A stretch of 64,000 nt of DNA. Source: Bifidobacterium sp. ESL0800 (GTDB taxonomy: Bacteria > Actinomycetota > Actinomycetes > Actinomycetales > Bifidobacteriaceae). Below the pieces are notes generated by a model that was not told the DNA's origin, searched no databases, and saw only the letters and a list, made by a program, of their open reading frames with translations. A program made the translations under genes and the position numbers. The DNA lies in contig NZ_CP113913.1 in NCBI RefSeq assembly GCF_029395355.1, positions 2,046,001 through 2,110,000 on the forward strand, given 5' to 3'. Below, piece after piece: positions 52,310 through 62,144 of the stretch (the first letter of the stretch is position 1; each line of letters opens with the position of its first letter).

Positions 52310-53290
52310 TCAACTGTTATCGATACTACCAGCAAAGAACGTCTTGATCTGGGCGCTGGTGCCGTAGGAGGCTTGCGCGCCATATCCTGTGGCGGCGTAG
52401 GCGGCCACGTAGGAGGCCAGCGAAGCGGAATCACTCAGCGTAAAGCCCGAGGCGAGGCCGGCCAGCAGCGTGCCCATGAAGGAGTCGCCGCAGCCGGTGG
52501 TGTCCACGGCGTCGATCTTGGCCGCGTCGACATGATAGGTGCTCTCGCCCGTAAGAACCACGGCGCCGTCGCCGCCCAGAGTGACCACCGCTTCCTTGAA
52601 GCCGAAATCGTGCATGGAGCGGGCGATGTAGTTCCAGTCCATGCCCAGCCAGTCGCCGTTCTTGGGCTCGGCGATGTTGAGCAACTGCGCCATCTCGTGC
52701 TCGTTGACCAGCAGGATATCAGCGTACTCGATGAGCGCCTGCGGCAACGTGTCGGTGAAGGGGGAGTCGTTCAAGAGCACTTTGATGCCGGCGTCGTGGC
52801 ACATCTTCGCGGTGGCGGTGACGGTTTCGATCGGGCTTTCCAAGCACAGGCCGAGCACCGACGACTTGAGCAGCACGTCTTTCTGGCTGTCGATATAGGC
52901 CATGTCGACGGTGGCGTTGGACCCGGCGGAGTAGACGATGGTGTTCTCTCCGTTGGCATCCACGGTGATCACTGTGGTGCCGCTGGCGCCGTCGGCGTGC
53001 CGGATATGGGAGGTGTCGACGCCTGCGTCATTGAGCTTGGCCAGCAGGAAATCCGCATTGCTGTCGCTGCCCACGGCTCCGAACATATTGACTTTCGCGC
53101 CGATCCGCGCGGCCGCCGCGGCCTGGTTTCCGGACTTGCCGCCGGGCAGGATGCGCAGCGGGCCCCCGGTGATGGTCTCGCCGGGCTGGGGCAGACGTTT
53201 GGTGGTGACCGTGTAGTCGGCGTTCATTGAGCCGACGATGCTGATTGAACCGGAAATGTCGTCCAGTAAGGAAAGCGTCTTTGCATTCAT
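52310..53290 (-). CDS. rbsK: Ribokinase
   Basis: 326 residues. PfkB signatures GSMNADYTVTTKRLPQPGET and PGGKSGNQAAAAARIGAKVN, and DTTGCGDSFMGTLLAGLASG with the catalytic aspartate. Phosphorylates ribose to ribose 5-phosphate, the input of PRPP synthase at 53517. Transcribed toward the LacI gene, probably one unit. Operator upstream at 53345-53360. Confidence 0.93.
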   Translation of the reverse strand: MNAKTLSLLDDISGSISIVGSMNADYTVTTKRLPQPGETITGGPLRILPGGKSGNQAAAAARIGAKVNMFGAVGSDSNADFLLAKLNDAGVDTSHIRHADGASGTTVITVDANGENTIVYSAGSNATVDMAYIDSQKDVLLKSSVLGLCLESPIETVTATAKMCHDAGIKVLLNDSPFTDTLPQALIEYADILLVNEHEMAQLLNIAEPKNGDWLGMDWNYIARSMHDFGFKEAVVTLGGDGAVVLTGESTYHVDAAKIDAVDTTGCGDSFMGTLLAGLASGFTLSDSASLASYVAAYAATGYGAQASYGTSAQIKTFFAGSIDNS

Positions 53291-53344
53291 TTCATACTCG
53301 ATTCACGTGCGTCTGTGCTATTGGCATATAGATGTATGTATATG

Positions 53345-53360
53345 GTAAAACGCTTTATCA
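53345..53360. promoter_or_regulatory. Operator before ribokinase
   Basis: GTAAAACGCTTTATCA shares AACGCTTTATC with the paired operators at 48440-48483. Confidence 0.65.
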
Positions 53361-53449
53361 AAGAAGTCAAATTATCAGCCCATAAAGAAGGCGCGAAAAG
53401 AAGAGCTAAAGAAGGACCGAATCCGATTGAACGGCCATTTGAACATACG

Positions 53450-53490
53450 ACGGCGCCGGATGAACGTCTGCTTCATTCATCCGGCGCCGT
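53450..53490 (-). terminator. Terminator after prs
   Basis: A 15-bp perfect stem ACGGCGCCGGATGAA (53450-53464) with TTCATCCGGCGCCGT (53476-53490), 27 bases beyond the prs stop. Confidence 0.75.
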
Positions 53491-53516
53491 TACGGAATTT
53501 TGGGTATATACGATGC

Positions 53517-54530
53517 TTACGCGTACATGTTGCGCGGGTGCATGTCTTCGGGCAGGCCGTCCATCAGGCCCGAGACCGAGCCGGATTCGAAGACGGAGCG
53601 GATGCCGGCGGCCAGCAGCGGGGCGATGGAGAGCACGGTCATGTTGGGCAGGCGCTTCTCCTCGGGAATCGGCACGGTGTCCATCAACACGATTTCGCGT
53701 GCGCCGCAGGTCTTGAGCCGCTCGATAGCCGGGCCGGACAGCAGGCCGTGGGTGGCCACCAGCGTCACGGATTTCGCGCCGGCCTCGCGCAGCGTGCGCA
53801 CGGCCTCGCAGATGGTGCCGGCGGTGTCGATCATGTCGTCGACCACCACGCAGTCGCGCTCGCGCACCTCGCCGATGATGCCATGGGCCACGGCGTGGTT
53901 CGGACGCGTGACGTCGCGGGTCTTGTGGATGAAGGCCAGCGGCAGCCCACCGAGCTTGGCGGCCCAGCGCTCGGAGACCTTGATACGTCCGGCGTCAGGA
54001 GAGACGATGGTCGCGTTTTCAAGCGGCATGGAGTTCTTGACGTAGTCGAGCAGCACTGGCATCGCGGTCAGATGGTCGACAGGCCCGTCGAAGAAACCCT
54101 GCTCCTGCGAGGCGTGCAGATCGACGGTCATGATGCGGTCGGCGCCGGCGGTCTGGAAAAGGTCGAACATCAGCCTGGCGGTGATGGGCTCGCGCCCGAG
54201 GCCCTTCTTGTCCTGGCGTGAATAGCCGAGGAACGGCGCGACAACGGTGATGGAACGGGCGGATGCGCGCTTCAGCGCGTCGATCATCAGCAGCTGCTCC
54301 ATGATCCACTTGTTGATCGGGTCGGTGTGCGCCTGCAGCACGAAGACGTCCGCGCCGCGTACCGGTTCGGTATAGCGCACGTACATCTCGCCGTTGGCAA
54401 AGTCGTAGGCCGTGGTCTCCAACGGCACGGTGCCGAGGCATTCCGCCGTGGCCGCCGCCTGCTCCGGGTACGCCCGGCCTGTCACCAATGCCAGTCGCTT
54501 TTTGGACTTACCCTCGAGAATCGCCGACAT
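53517..54530 (-). CDS. prs: Ribose-phosphate pyrophosphokinase (PRPP synthase)
   Basis: 337 residues, start ATG 54530 (GGAAGGTGA upstream). Motifs: DVFVLQAHTDPINKWIMEQL, VVAPFLGYSRQDKKGLGREP, DLHASQEQGFFDGPVDHL, and the PRPP loop DDMIDTAGTICEAV. Makes PRPP from ribose 5-phosphate and ATP for nucleotide, His and Trp synthesis. It stands next to the ribose salvage genes but has its own terminator. Confidence 0.96.
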   Translation of the reverse strand: MSAILEGKSKKRLALVTGRAYPEQAAATAECLGTVPLETTAYDFANGEMYVRYTEPVRGADVFVLQAHTDPINKWIMEQLLMIDALKRASARSITVVAPFLGYSRQDKKGLGREPITARLMFDLFQTAGADRIMTVDLHASQEQGFFDGPVDHLTAMPVLLDYVKNSMPLENATIVSPDAGRIKVSERWAAKLGGLPLAFIHKTRDVTRPNHAVAHGIIGEVRERDCVVVDDMIDTAGTICEAVRTLREAGAKSVTLVATHGLLSGPAIERLKTCGAREIVLMDTVPIPEEKRLPNMTVLSIAPLLAAGIRSVFESGSVSGLMDGLPEDMHPRNMYA

Positions 54531-54673
54531 ATCTCACCTTCCGCTGTAGGTGTGCATTTGGCCTTGCTCTGTGCGAACGAGCAGTGCGCCGCCGGTCGTA
54601 CAAGGTAGGCCGGCAGGCATCGGACGGTCGCCCGAGCCAAGGTTGATCAAAAGAAACCAACTCCAATATACAG

Positions 54674-54716
54674 GCAACCCCGTGCAATTGCCCGAAGCCG
54701 GGTTGCGCGGGGTTGT
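54674..54716. terminator. Hairpin upstream of prs
   Basis: GCAACCCCGTGCAA (54674-54687) pairs with TTGCGCGGGGTTGT (54703-54716) at nearly all positions, in the 280-base gap between the zinc-ribbon gene stop and prs. A terminator or prs leader element. Confidence 0.5.
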
Positions 54717-54809
54717 CTGAAGCGGATCCGTGTCAGTGCATGCTGAGGTCAATGGCCACTTGATCATTGCCTGCGATGTGGAACTCGCGGTCGTCGTTGA
54801 TGAGAGTTT

Positions 54810-56156
54810 TCAGTTGCCTTTGGTGTCGCCGAGCACTTTGTACATGGTTTTGTCCGTTGTGTCGCCATCCACGTTGAAGTAGCCGGCGCTTCCCGCGATT
54901 TGATTGGGGTTTGTTATATATCTTTTGTAGTGCGGATTTCCTTCGAGGCTGTTGTCATACGAACCGATATACAGGTCAATGGTATAGAGGTTACTGTTGC
55001 CACCGGTTTGCAGGTTGGTGAGATCCATATTGAAACCATTGATTTCCAGTGTGGTGACGAGAGGATCGTAAATCGTGAACCGGACAGGTTTGATCGGAGG
55101 ATTGTCGATTTTCCAGCTATCTGATTGGATGGGAGACCCGTGGCAACTCATGGTGAAACTGTCATGGTAGTGCTTATGAGGGTCGCCCGATGCAGCCCAA
55201 TATTCGAAAGATACTTTCTGTGACCCGTCGGGCATCTTGGTGATGCTGTTGATTTTATCGGCGTTGAAAGAAGGATTGAGAATCTCACCTTTCTTGTCTG
55301 CCTTTTTGCATCTTGACGGGACAGTGGTCGCATTGGGATCAGAAAGTTCAAGGCAGTATACGTCGTTTTCTGTCATGACTTTCGCCCGTTTGGTCTTGGA
55401 TGAGCCGAGTTCCATTTTGCTTGCATCTTTGAACTGACCGTTGAGAATATCGTCCAGATACGTTTCGGCAACGGATTTGGGAGTCTGACGGCAGAGCACG
55501 AGATAGCCTGCCAGCAGGGCGGCGGCGACCAGGGCGATGCACAGAAAGACGGATATGCCTATAACGTAGGTCTTTTTTGATTTCCTAGCCTTGAATGTCG
55601 GGCCAGAGGGTACCGTGGCGCTCATTGATTGTTGCGGCGAATAGCTGCCTGCTCCAGGCATTGCGTTCGCGTTTGCCGGCATCGGCGCTGCCTGCGGAGG
55701 CGCACCGAAGCCGCCTGTGGTGAAGTTGCGTTGTACGGATAGTTGAGGTACCGGGTCTGCCGGCCATGTTCCTGTCGGCGTCGGCGCGTTTGCGGGCACA
55801 GGTGCCGGCGCGGTTGGCGGCGTGGGAATGGCTGCAGCCAGCGTGGGCCGGGGTGCGGGCCCGTGAGCCGGCATCGTCTGCATGGCAGCAGCAGTTGGGA
55901 ACGCTGTTGCTGGTTTGGCCCCCGGTGCGGCTGGTGCAGGCATTGCCGAAGGCGTTGGGCTGGCGGCTGTCGGCGGCGCGGACAGAGACGTGGAACCGGG
56001 TGCTGCGGGTGTCGACGTCGTTGAAGGTGTTGGCCCGGCGGCTGTCGGCGGCGTAGACATGGCCGCACTCGGCGTCCCCGCGCCTACGGCCTGCCCGCAG
56101 TTGGTGCAGAATCTTGAGTCTTGCGGCAATGCGCTGCCGCAATGAGGGCACTTCAT
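54810..56156 (-). CDS. Zinc-ribbon membrane protein, TcaA-like
   Basis: 448 residues from ATG 56156. A zinc ribbon (C3, C6, C17, C20: MKCPHCGSALPQDSRFCTNC) is followed by a 170-residue Pro/Ala/Thr linker, one membrane helix (about 197-221) and an extracellular part (AETYLDDILNGQFKDASKME, then a beta-rich end). Layout matches staphylococcal TcaA: cytoplasmic ribbon, single helix, outer repeats. Function unknown here. One of four such genes in a row. Confidence 0.78.
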   Translation of the reverse strand: MKCPHCGSALPQDSRFCTNCGQAVGAGTPSAAMSTPPTAAGPTPSTTSTPAAPGSTSLSAPPTAASPTPSAMPAPAAPGAKPATAFPTAAAMQTMPAHGPAPRPTLAAAIPTPPTAPAPVPANAPTPTGTWPADPVPQLSVQRNFTTGGFGAPPQAAPMPANANAMPGAGSYSPQQSMSATVPSGPTFKARKSKKTYVIGISVFLCIALVAAALLAGYLVLCRQTPKSVAETYLDDILNGQFKDASKMELGSSKTKRAKVMTENDVYCLELSDPNATTVPSRCKKADKKGEILNPSFNADKINSITKMPDGSQKVSFEYWAASGDPHKHYHDSFTMSCHGSPIQSDSWKIDNPPIKPVRFTIYDPLVTTLEINGFNMDLTNLQTGGNSNLYTIDLYIGSYDNSLEGNPHYKRYITNPNQIAGSAGYFNVDGDTTDKTMYKVLGDTKGN

Positions 56157-56313
56157 CTTGATATACAATTCCTTCGATTTTCAGTTTTTGTTATGAAGTT
56201 TTAGTCGTTGATTGTATCTTCGGGCCTTTGGCCCTCGGACTGGTGAGCTTCGGACCGGTGGTCAAAAAGACTGTCGTTCTTCCGGGCCTTTGGCGACTTC
56301 GAGTCTCTGGTTT

Positions 56314-57726
56314 TCAGTCGTTGTTATCGCTGTTGAAAGCCACTTTCACCTTGTTGCCGGAGATGGTGAAGGTGCCGCGGATGCCGTTGGCCGTCGTAGT
56401 GGTGTCGTCCGGCTTCCACTCGTCGTCGTAGCTTTTGCGTTCATAGCTGAGTTTCATCTTCCCGGAGGAACTGGTCGTGCCGAAGGAGCCCTGCTCGATG
56501 TCGATGTAGCTGTCGCTGACCTTCGGATAGGAGACGACGGTCCACGCGAAGTTCCGGTAGTCGTCATCGTCGCCGTAGAAGTACTCGCCGAAGGGGCATC
56601 CATCGGGGTCGGCCTCCTTTTTGGCCGCACATTTATCGATTTTCTTCTTGACCTCACCGTTGAGCGCATCCTTGAGCTTCTGCGTCGGCTTGACCTTCAG
56701 AGTGCCGCTTGATGCCACGCTGGTCACATCGTCGGCGGCTACGGAGTTCAGCTTCACGTCAGAGCCGGTGAGGAAAGGAGAGGAACCGGTCGTCACGGTG
56801 TAACTGCCGGGGTAGACCTTGAGGTTCAGGGTGGTCGTCGTGGTGCTTTCGGAACCGGTGTTGTTGGTCGAGGTCGAGTTCTTGGAGGAGACGGGGATGT
56901 CGTTGACCTTCACCGAGGAGACGACGTTTGGCACGGTCACCTGCAGCTCGCCCACCATGGGGTTGGTGATGGCCCAGTTGTCGAAGAACAGGAACTTGCG
57001 GCCGCTGGTGGCCACGTTGAGCGTCTTGGTGTAGTCGCGGCCGGAGAAGCTGTAGGTGACGATGGCCTGGACCGATCCGTCGGGATTCTCCTTGGTGCTG
57101 GTGATGCGTTGGTTGATGATGGTCCCATCGCTCTGCGCCGCATCGCTGGTCAGCAGCACCGCCTGGGCTCCGCTCACCTGCGGGTCGGCGATTGAATTGG
57201 CCTGGTCGAAATTGCCTGCGGCGATGGCATCGAGGTACGAGTTGATGGTGTTTTTAGGGCCGAATACCGTCGAATTCAATGTGCTGTAGACGATGGCCAG
57301 CAGGATGCACGCGGCGACGGCGACAATGCCGATGATGACGTAACGCTTTTGCTTGGCGGTCATCGGTTTCGCTGCTGTTGCAGAAGGTGCCGCCCCGGGC
57401 GTTGCCGGTATATCCGGTACGCTCGAGACGCCAGGCACGCTCGAGGCGGCGGCGTTGAAGCGCTGCGGGCCGGGGATGCCGGGCGCTTGCGTGGTGTTCG
57501 GCATCGGCATCGCGGCCGGTTGCGGGGCGGGAATCGGCGAGCCGGGCTGTGGTATGCCGGCGACCCCGGGCACAGGCGGAACGCTTCCGGGCGCAGAGGA
57601 AGCCGGGGAGGGGACGGAAACGGGGTTGGCCGGTTGAGGGGCGGCATTGGCTCCGACGGCCTGCCCGCATACGACGCAGAACCGGGAACCTTGGGGCAGT
57701 GGGCTGCCGCAGTTGGTGCAATTCAT
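56314..57726 (-). CDS. Zinc-ribbon membrane protein, TcaA-like
   Basis: 470 residues. Zinc ribbon C3/C6/C17/C20 (MNCTNCGSPLPQGSRFCVVC), a Pro/Ala linker, a helix at about 129-150, and an outer region. The outer block NSYLDAIAAGNFDQANSIAD and RKFLFFDNWAITNPMVGELQ followed by VYPGSYTV resembles the TcaA fold (FFDN..., growth of short repeats with PG-Y motifs). A conserved C-terminal domain of unknown type follows. Function unknown. Confidence 0.8.
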   Translation of the reverse strand: MNCTNCGSPLPQGSRFCVVCGQAVGANAAPQPANPVSVPSPASSAPGSVPPVPGVAGIPQPGSPIPAPQPAAMPMPNTTQAPGIPGPQRFNAAASSVPGVSSVPDIPATPGAAPSATAAKPMTAKQKRYVIIGIVAVAACILLAIVYSTLNSTVFGPKNTINSYLDAIAAGNFDQANSIADPQVSGAQAVLLTSDAAQSDGTIINQRITSTKENPDGSVQAIVTYSFSGRDYTKTLNVATSGRKFLFFDNWAITNPMVGELQVTVPNVVSSVKVNDIPVSSKNSTSTNNTGSESTTTTTLNLKVYPGSYTVTTGSSPFLTGSDVKLNSVAADDVTSVASSGTLKVKPTQKLKDALNGEVKKKIDKCAAKKEADPDGCPFGEYFYGDDDDYRNFAWTVVSYPKVSDSYIDIEQGSFGTTSSSGKMKLSYERKSYDDEWKPDDTTTTANGIRGTFTISGNKVKVAFNSDNND

Positions 57727-57800
57727 CTTTGGATCTCTCTTTCTCCGGCCGGTTCGCGGCCCTGAACTCTGCTTTTGGTTTTTGCTCTTCGATCAATGGC

Positions 57801-57834
57801 TGAGGCCGTCGCCCGTGAGCAGGCGACGGCCTCA
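57801..57834 (-). terminator. Terminator between zinc-ribbon genes
   Basis: TGAGGCCGTCGCC (57801-57813) pairs with GGCGACGGCCTCA (57822-57834); it follows the gene at 57913. Confidence 0.75.
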
Positions 57835-57912
57835 ATCAGCGGCGGAAAGGCGGGCAGCGGCTAATCAATTAGTGATGTCTGTCTTCCCATCGTTTCGGTC
57901 GACGTCCGGTGG

Positions 57913-59901
57913 TTATCGCATTACCGGTGGCTGCGTCGGACCTGCGGTGGGGCCTGACGCGCCAGGTTGGCCTGGGGTATACGTCTGTTGTGGGCTCCCC
58001 GTCGTGGGCGCGCCCGGGACTGACGGTTGTACGCCGGTCCCCGCGAATCCCTGCTGAGGCGTGACCGGATTCTGCCAGGTTGTCGGCATGCCGGTAGTAC
58101 CTGCGGGCATCGTCGGTGTCGCCGGCATTGCGGGTGCTCCGGATTGCGGTGCGAGCGGAGCCGTTGGTGCGCTGGGTGTGGAAGGTGCGGCGGGAGCTGC
58201 CGGGCCAGCTGGCCTGTTGGCCCCGCCGTTTCCGAGTTCGCTGAGACGCTTGAAATTGGCGCCACAGGCGGTGACATAGTCCTTGATGTTCTGCGGGGTC
58301 GGTTCCACGGCTCCGCCTTTGGCGATCTTCCAAAGTTCCGGTACTGAGGCCAATACGGTCGGCCCGAAGGTGATGGCCACCGCCTCGATGGCGAAGGCCC
58401 AGACCGCCGCCAGCAGCGGGTACCACGTCGCGATGGTGATGGACATGCTGTCCGTGGCGTGCTGGGCGCCGAAAGCGGTCAGGCCGAATACCGCGATAAA
58501 CCAGAAAATGGCCGTGGCCACGGGTGCCTTCCATGTGTGGTTCCACTTGGCGTAGAACGGGTCCTGCGTGGTGCGGACCGCGGCGCGCAACGCGATGTAG
58601 AAGGTGACGATGATGAAGACGATGGCCAGCAGGATGAAGATCCATGCCTTGGAGGTGCCAGGTGCCCACTGCTTGGCCGACATGAGGTCGGCGAACGTCA
58701 CCGTGCTCGAGGACTGCGGATCGCTTGCCGTCAGGCCGCCGAAGGACATGATGTCGGTGAGCAGGAACTGCAGGTACGGCATGGCGATCGGGATCATCAG
58801 CAGCGGTGCCGCCGTCTTTACGCCGACGACCATGATGATGAGCGTGATCAGCGCCACGATTGTGGAGAGTAGGGCGTAGAGGGCGAAGGCCTCAACGAAG
58901 GTGCGTGCCGGGCCGCGCATGCGGTGCGAGAAGCGCCAGATGGCGTGGAACACGTCGTTGCTGTCCGAGGCGTACTGGGCCATGGCGTAGCCGATCAGCG
59001 CGCCGATGCCGGCCATGAGGAAGGCCATGAAGAACGTGCGGAACGAAGCACCGCCGAGTGTGGCACCTGCCTTGGCGTCACCGATCGACGCCGCGGTGGT
59101 GAAGGGGAAGATGGCCGCGAGCAGGACGTAGACCAGACCGGCGGCGAGACCGACGACGACGGAGCTGATCACGCCGTTGAATTTGAAGTGTGCCCCCACT
59201 TTGTGCGCGATGAGGTAGGCGCCGAACGCCGCGCCCAGGATCAGCGCGATGCCGGAAAGGCTCATCGGCAGCCAGATCGAGAAGACGGCGCTCATCGTGC
59301 CGTTGGTGGCGTCGGACGAGGCCGAAGCATTGCCGGAGAACGTGCCGGAGACGCCCGCGACCATCATCATGACCAGGACGTGCAGGAAGTCGCTGCTTTT
59401 GACCTTGAGCATTTCGGAGAAATCGCCGAAGGGGAGGCTGCCGATATCGCCCACGGCACTGCTGGACGAGGCCATTTCAAGAATGATGGTGTTGATCAGG
59501 GCGAGCACGGCGGCCGCGCCCACGCCGATGCCCAGCGAGACGCCCATGGTCTTCACGTTCTCCGGGGTGGAGAGGCTTTGGTAGGCACCCTGCAGCTTCT
59601 GCTGCGTGGCGGTGGGTGCTGCCTGTGCGACGGGCGTTACTGCGGGGGCAGGTGCGGAGGCGTATTGTGGCATGCCGGCTGCATTCGGCGCGGCCTGGGC
59701 CGGCATCTGGGGTGCCGCGGCCGGAGCCGCAGGGCCCGCTGGGGATGTGGCCGCGCCGGGCAGCGGAATCGACGGGGACTGCGCTGCCGGGGCCATCGGC
59801 GCTGCCGGTGTCGCTGCCGACGCAGGCTGGGTGCTTTGGCCGCAGTGCGAGCAGAATCTGGAATTTTCCGGGAGCGTCGTTCCGCAATGGGGACAATACA
59901 T
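57913..59901 (-). CDS. Zinc-ribbon polytopic membrane protein
   Basis: 662 residues from ATG 59901 (GGAGAGAC upstream). Zinc ribbon C3/C6/C17/C20 (MYCPHCGTTLPENSRFCSHC), a Pro/Ala linker, about ten membrane helices spanning roughly 170-560, and a Pro-rich C-terminal tail (MPAGTTGMPTTWQNPVTPQQ). Unlike its neighbours it is polytopic. No enzyme motif recognised. A channel or scaffold role is only speculation. Confidence 0.78.
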   Translation of the reverse strand: MYCPHCGTTLPENSRFCSHCGQSTQPASAATPAAPMAPAAQSPSIPLPGAATSPAGPAAPAAAPQMPAQAAPNAAGMPQYASAPAPAVTPVAQAAPTATQQKLQGAYQSLSTPENVKTMGVSLGIGVGAAAVLALINTIILEMASSSSAVGDIGSLPFGDFSEMLKVKSSDFLHVLVMMMVAGVSGTFSGNASASSDATNGTMSAVFSIWLPMSLSGIALILGAAFGAYLIAHKVGAHFKFNGVISSVVVGLAAGLVYVLLAAIFPFTTAASIGDAKAGATLGGASFRTFFMAFLMAGIGALIGYAMAQYASDSNDVFHAIWRFSHRMRGPARTFVEAFALYALLSTIVALITLIIMVVGVKTAAPLLMIPIAMPYLQFLLTDIMSFGGLTASDPQSSSTVTFADLMSAKQWAPGTSKAWIFILLAIVFIIVTFYIALRAAVRTTQDPFYAKWNHTWKAPVATAIFWFIAVFGLTAFGAQHATDSMSITIATWYPLLAAVWAFAIEAVAITFGPTVLASVPELWKIAKGGAVEPTPQNIKDYVTACGANFKRLSELGNGGANRPAGPAAPAAPSTPSAPTAPLAPQSGAPAMPATPTMPAGTTGMPTTWQNPVTPQQGFAGTGVQPSVPGAPTTGSPQQTYTPGQPGASGPTAGPTQPPVMR

Positions 59902-60116
59902 AATGTCTCTCCGTTCTAAGTCTCTGGCAACCCCGACGTTGGGCAGGGCCGATAACCACAGAATATAAGTGAGGGCTAACAATATGGAGGTAGATTATGC
60001 AAAAAATTAGAAATATACAATTATTCGCCTAATTTTCTCGAATCGAGGTGTGGCGGCGAGTCCTGCCGGTATGCTGAGAGAAGAAGAAATCTGCGTGAAA
60101 AGAGGGAGAAAGAGCG

Positions 60117-61592
60117 ATGAAGCGTTGCGTATCGTGCGGTGCGAATCTTGATGACGGTGCCCAGTTCTGTTCCAACTGCGGCAGTGCGCAGGGCGGTGCG
60201 TCCGCGTCCGCGGCTCAGACAGCATGTCCGAAATGCGGAACTCCTGTCAATTCGGGGATGCGGTTCTGCCAGGTCTGTGGAACCCCCTTGACGCCTGCGG
60301 GCACGCCGAACGCCGCGATGCCGCAGCAGGCTCCTGCCTCTGCCCCTGCTATGCAGCAACCCGCGATGCCGCCGATTCCGATGCCTCAGGGCGGTGCACA
60401 GCCGACCCAGCAGTTCCAACCTGTCCAGCTCTCCCAGCCGGCGCAGCCTGCTCCGACCCAGCAGTTCCAGCCCGTGCAGGCAACGGTTCCAACGCAGTCC
60501 GCTCAATTCCAGCAGGGTTATGTGCAGCCGAACCAGCCGAGCGATGGGTATGCCGACACGTCCTCGCAGGCGGGTTCCAACGGCGTTGCAGAGCCGGAGG
60601 CCTCCGACGGCGGCGATGGTGACGGTGACGGCAAAAAGACCAAAAAGGGCAGGAAGAAGTGGATCGCCATCCTGGCCATCATCGTGGTGATCGCGTTGAT
60701 CGCGGCAGGCGGTGGGCTCTGGTGGCACTTCAAGCACGGTTCCGACGCGTCCGGTTCGTCCAAGGCCACCACGTCGGTGACCCGCAAGCACAAGGCCAAG
60801 GATTCCAAATCCAAGAAGGTCGGCAAAGAGGTCAAGGTCTCTGGCTGCCAGCTCGCACCGAAGGCGACGCTGAGCGGCGTCGACCACAGCGACACCACGA
60901 TGCTGGCCAGCTTCGACCTCGACACCAAGTGCGACAAGCAGAACCAGGCGTTCAAGCGTGACAAGGTCAAGGTCATCATCGAAGACAGCAACGCTGTGGT
61001 GGCCTCGGCCGTCTACGATTTCTCCAAGCAGCCGATCGCGTTCAAGGGCGGGTCCGCCAAGGTCACGCTGGCGTACAGCCTCTCCCAGTACTGGCGCCCG
61101 TTCGACGAGATCGAGATCTCGGAAACCAAGGTCACTTTCCAGCCCGGCGAGGCCGGCAACGGGTCGGCGGCAAAGAACGTGAAAAAGGCCTTGGGAGGTG
61201 CCGATGTGCGCGACAGCGACATCGAGCGCTACTCCAAGGAAGCGCTGAAATGGCAGACGGACCACGACGAGAGCCGCGGTTGGGACTTCCACAGTGACGT
61301 ATTCACCACTCAGATCTCCAGCAAGAAGGAAGGCATGAAGGCCGGGGGCAAGACCTGGGAATTCCACGACATCGAGCAGGAATTCCTCGCCAACCGCATC
61401 AAATACCCGAAGGCCATCCTGATTTGGGGCAAGGATTTCGCGCATTACACTCAGAACGGCGCCGACGCCAGCTATTACGTCACCCTTTCCGGCGAGCCCT
61501 TCTCCGACAAGGACGCCGGCAGCAACTGGTGCAAGTCCAACAACCTCAATGCCGACTCGTGCATGGCCGTCAAGACCGGATCCGACGACTGA
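60117..61592 (+). CDS. Double zinc-ribbon membrane protein
   Basis: 491 residues. Two ribbons (C4/C7/C18/C21 and C37/C40/C51/C54), a Gln/Pro linker, one helix (about 181-204) and an extracellular domain of some 290 residues with repeated Lys/Asp patches (SGCQLAPKATLSGVDHSDTT, RYSKEALKWQTDHDESRGWD). Opposite strand to the other three, divergent from 57913. Same cytoplasmic ribbon - helix - outer domain plan. Function unknown. Confidence 0.8.
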   Translation: MKRCVSCGANLDDGAQFCSNCGSAQGGASASAAQTACPKCGTPVNSGMRFCQVCGTPLTPAGTPNAAMPQQAPASAPAMQQPAMPPIPMPQGGAQPTQQFQPVQLSQPAQPAPTQQFQPVQATVPTQSAQFQQGYVQPNQPSDGYADTSSQAGSNGVAEPEASDGGDGDGDGKKTKKGRKKWIAILAIIVVIALIAAGGGLWWHFKHGSDASGSSKATTSVTRKHKAKDSKSKKVGKEVKVSGCQLAPKATLSGVDHSDTTMLASFDLDTKCDKQNQAFKRDKVKVIIEDSNAVVASAVYDFSKQPIAFKGGSAKVTLAYSLSQYWRPFDEIEISETKVTFQPGEAGNGSAAKNVKKALGGADVRDSDIERYSKEALKWQTDHDESRGWDFHSDVFTTQISSKKEGMKAGGKTWEFHDIEQEFLANRIKYPKAILIWGKDFAHYTQNGADASYYVTLSGEPFSDKDAGSNWCKSNNLNADSCMAVKTGSDD

Positions 61593-61764
61593 GCGGCGAT
61601 ATACGTCCTTTGAAGTCGGCCCTTTGAAACTGTCCGGTTGAAGTCGGCCGGAACCACTATTATAGAAAAGCTATGTCTGACGCGGTTTTGCGCCTGAGAT
61701 GGCACGCATACACACTCCTGTCGCGGAAAGACCGCGGCCGACTTTAGTCCGAAGGAGGTGGGTG

Positions 61765-62061
61765 ATGTCTGCACACAAGTATGAACTGATGTTCATCGCC
61801 GATCCGGAGCTTGACGAACGAGCCCTGAAGAAGCTGACCCAAGAGTATATGGAAATCGTCACCAAAGAGGGCGGTTCCGTTTCCGACCCCGATATCTGGG
61901 GACGCCGCAAGCTTGCCTATGAGATCGATGGCAAGAACGAAGGCAACTATGTCGTGGTCAACTACAGCTGCGAGCCGGCGACGAGCGACGAGCTCGACCG
62001 CGTTCTGAACCTGAACGAGTCCGTAATCCGCACGAAGATTCTTCGCAAGGATGTCAAGTAA
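61765..62061 (+). CDS. rpsF: 30S ribosomal protein bS6
   Basis: 98 residues from ATG 61765, chosen for AAGGAGGTGGGTG just before it. KYELMFIADPELDERALKKL, WGRRKLAYEIDGKNEGNYVV and ILRKDVK are typical bS6. First gene of the conserved rpsF-ssb-rpsR-rplI operon. Confidence 0.96.
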   Translation: MSAHKYELMFIADPELDERALKKLTQEYMEIVTKEGGSVSDPDIWGRRKLAYEIDGKNEGNYVVVNYSCEPATSDELDRVLNLNESVIRTKILRKDVK

Positions 62062-62144
62062 GCCCCAACGCGGGAATATTGAATTTTAGTCTATTTGCTT
62101 TTGCTTTAAGTGTTTCAAGGCAAAGCTGGTGAGGAAGGCACGTC

